Assembly: GCA_034620365.1 (NCBI GenBank)
Contig: JAQGEQ010000071.1
Coordinates: 3,348,001-3,412,000, forward strand
Reading direction: 5' to 3'
DNA length: 64,000 nucleotides
DNA from: Pegea sp. RAD2-039
Lineage: Eukaryota; Chordata; Thaliacea; Salpida; Salpidae
The notes under the pieces: model-generated
Told to the model about the DNA's origin: nothing
The model's database searches: none
Seen by the model: the letters and a program-made list of their open reading frames with translations, nothing else
Made by a program: the position numbers and the translations under genes
In this document: positions 63,781 through 64,000 of the stretch, piece after piece
How positions within the stretch are numbered: position 1 is the stretch's first letter
Layout of the letters: the number at the start of each line of letters is the position of its first letter

Positions 63781-64000
63781 TTTGTGTTTTCTATTGAAAA
63801 ATATTACTTATAAATTTCTCTTACTTATAGCCGGGCCTGTCATTTTCAGAAGAGGTCTCCCAAAAAACAGCTCTATCGTCGTTTATTTAGTCGTTAATCG
63901 CCGCTATTATTAGCCAGATTTTTCAATTGAATAAATTGTAATCAAAATAACTCTTGAAAAAAGCTTTTTCAATACACTTACTTAAGTAGTCTAAAGTCAG
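63781..64000. other. Window end, undetermined
   Basis: A slightly GC-richer patch at 63832-63905 could belong to the adjoining retrotransposon fragment, but no motif can be read in it. Confidence 0.3.

Overview
The window is animal nuclear DNA. It is very AT-rich, has long non-coding stretches, and its genes are split by GT-AG introns. Protein families specific to animals or ciliated cells (tensin, ZP-domain membrane protein, hippocalcin/neurocalcin, the dynein assembly factor DNAAF6) sit beside universal eukaryotic genes (NOP58, ribosomal protein P0). It is an invertebrate or early-branching metazoan; a cnidarian or tunicate would fit the base composition and compact introns, but the sequence alone does not settle the species. 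Gene models were built by hand: exons were chained by GT-AG sites and reading phase. Each of the five multi-exon models translates without an internal stop and ends in a clean termination codon (tensin 967 aa, DNAAF6 192 aa, P0 313 aa, ZP protein 517 aa, NOP58 543 aa).

Layout. 1-9.6 kb (plus strand): the 3' tail of a tRNA-derived SINE, the main exon of a C-type-lectin-like membrane protein, then a long gene-poor stretch with a candidate TATA promoter and non-coding first exon near 6.3 kb. 9.66-32.5 kb (plus): a 19-exon tensin gene ending in SH2 and PTB domains and starting with a coiled-coil exon instead of the usual PTEN-like phosphatase/C2 module. 32.5-39.8 kb: intergenic, with decayed coding relics. 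39.8-62.3 kb (minus): five genes on the same strand. In order of descending coordinate they are NOP58, a ZP-domain receptor-like protein with a duplicated ZP-N module, RPLP0, a hippocalcin/neurocalcin-type calcium sensor, and DNAAF6/PIH1D3. A complete tRNA-derived SINE lies at 47.9 kb. 63.2-63.8 kb (minus): a broken gag-protease fragment of an LTR retrotransposon.

The genes do not form one pathway. NOP58 (box C/D snoRNP) and P0 (ribosomal stalk) are ribosome-biogenesis and translation housekeeping genes; tensin links integrins to actin; DNAAF6 serves motile cilia or flagella; the calcium sensor and the ZP protein point to excitable or secretory/egg-coat-like functions. The more unusual observations are an NOP58 tail made of six internal in-frame micro-exons, a tandem exon-triplet duplication in the ZP gene, a tensin without its N-terminal module, splice acceptors just upstream of every start codon (5'UTR introns or spliced-leader addition), and a candidate cassette exon in tensin.
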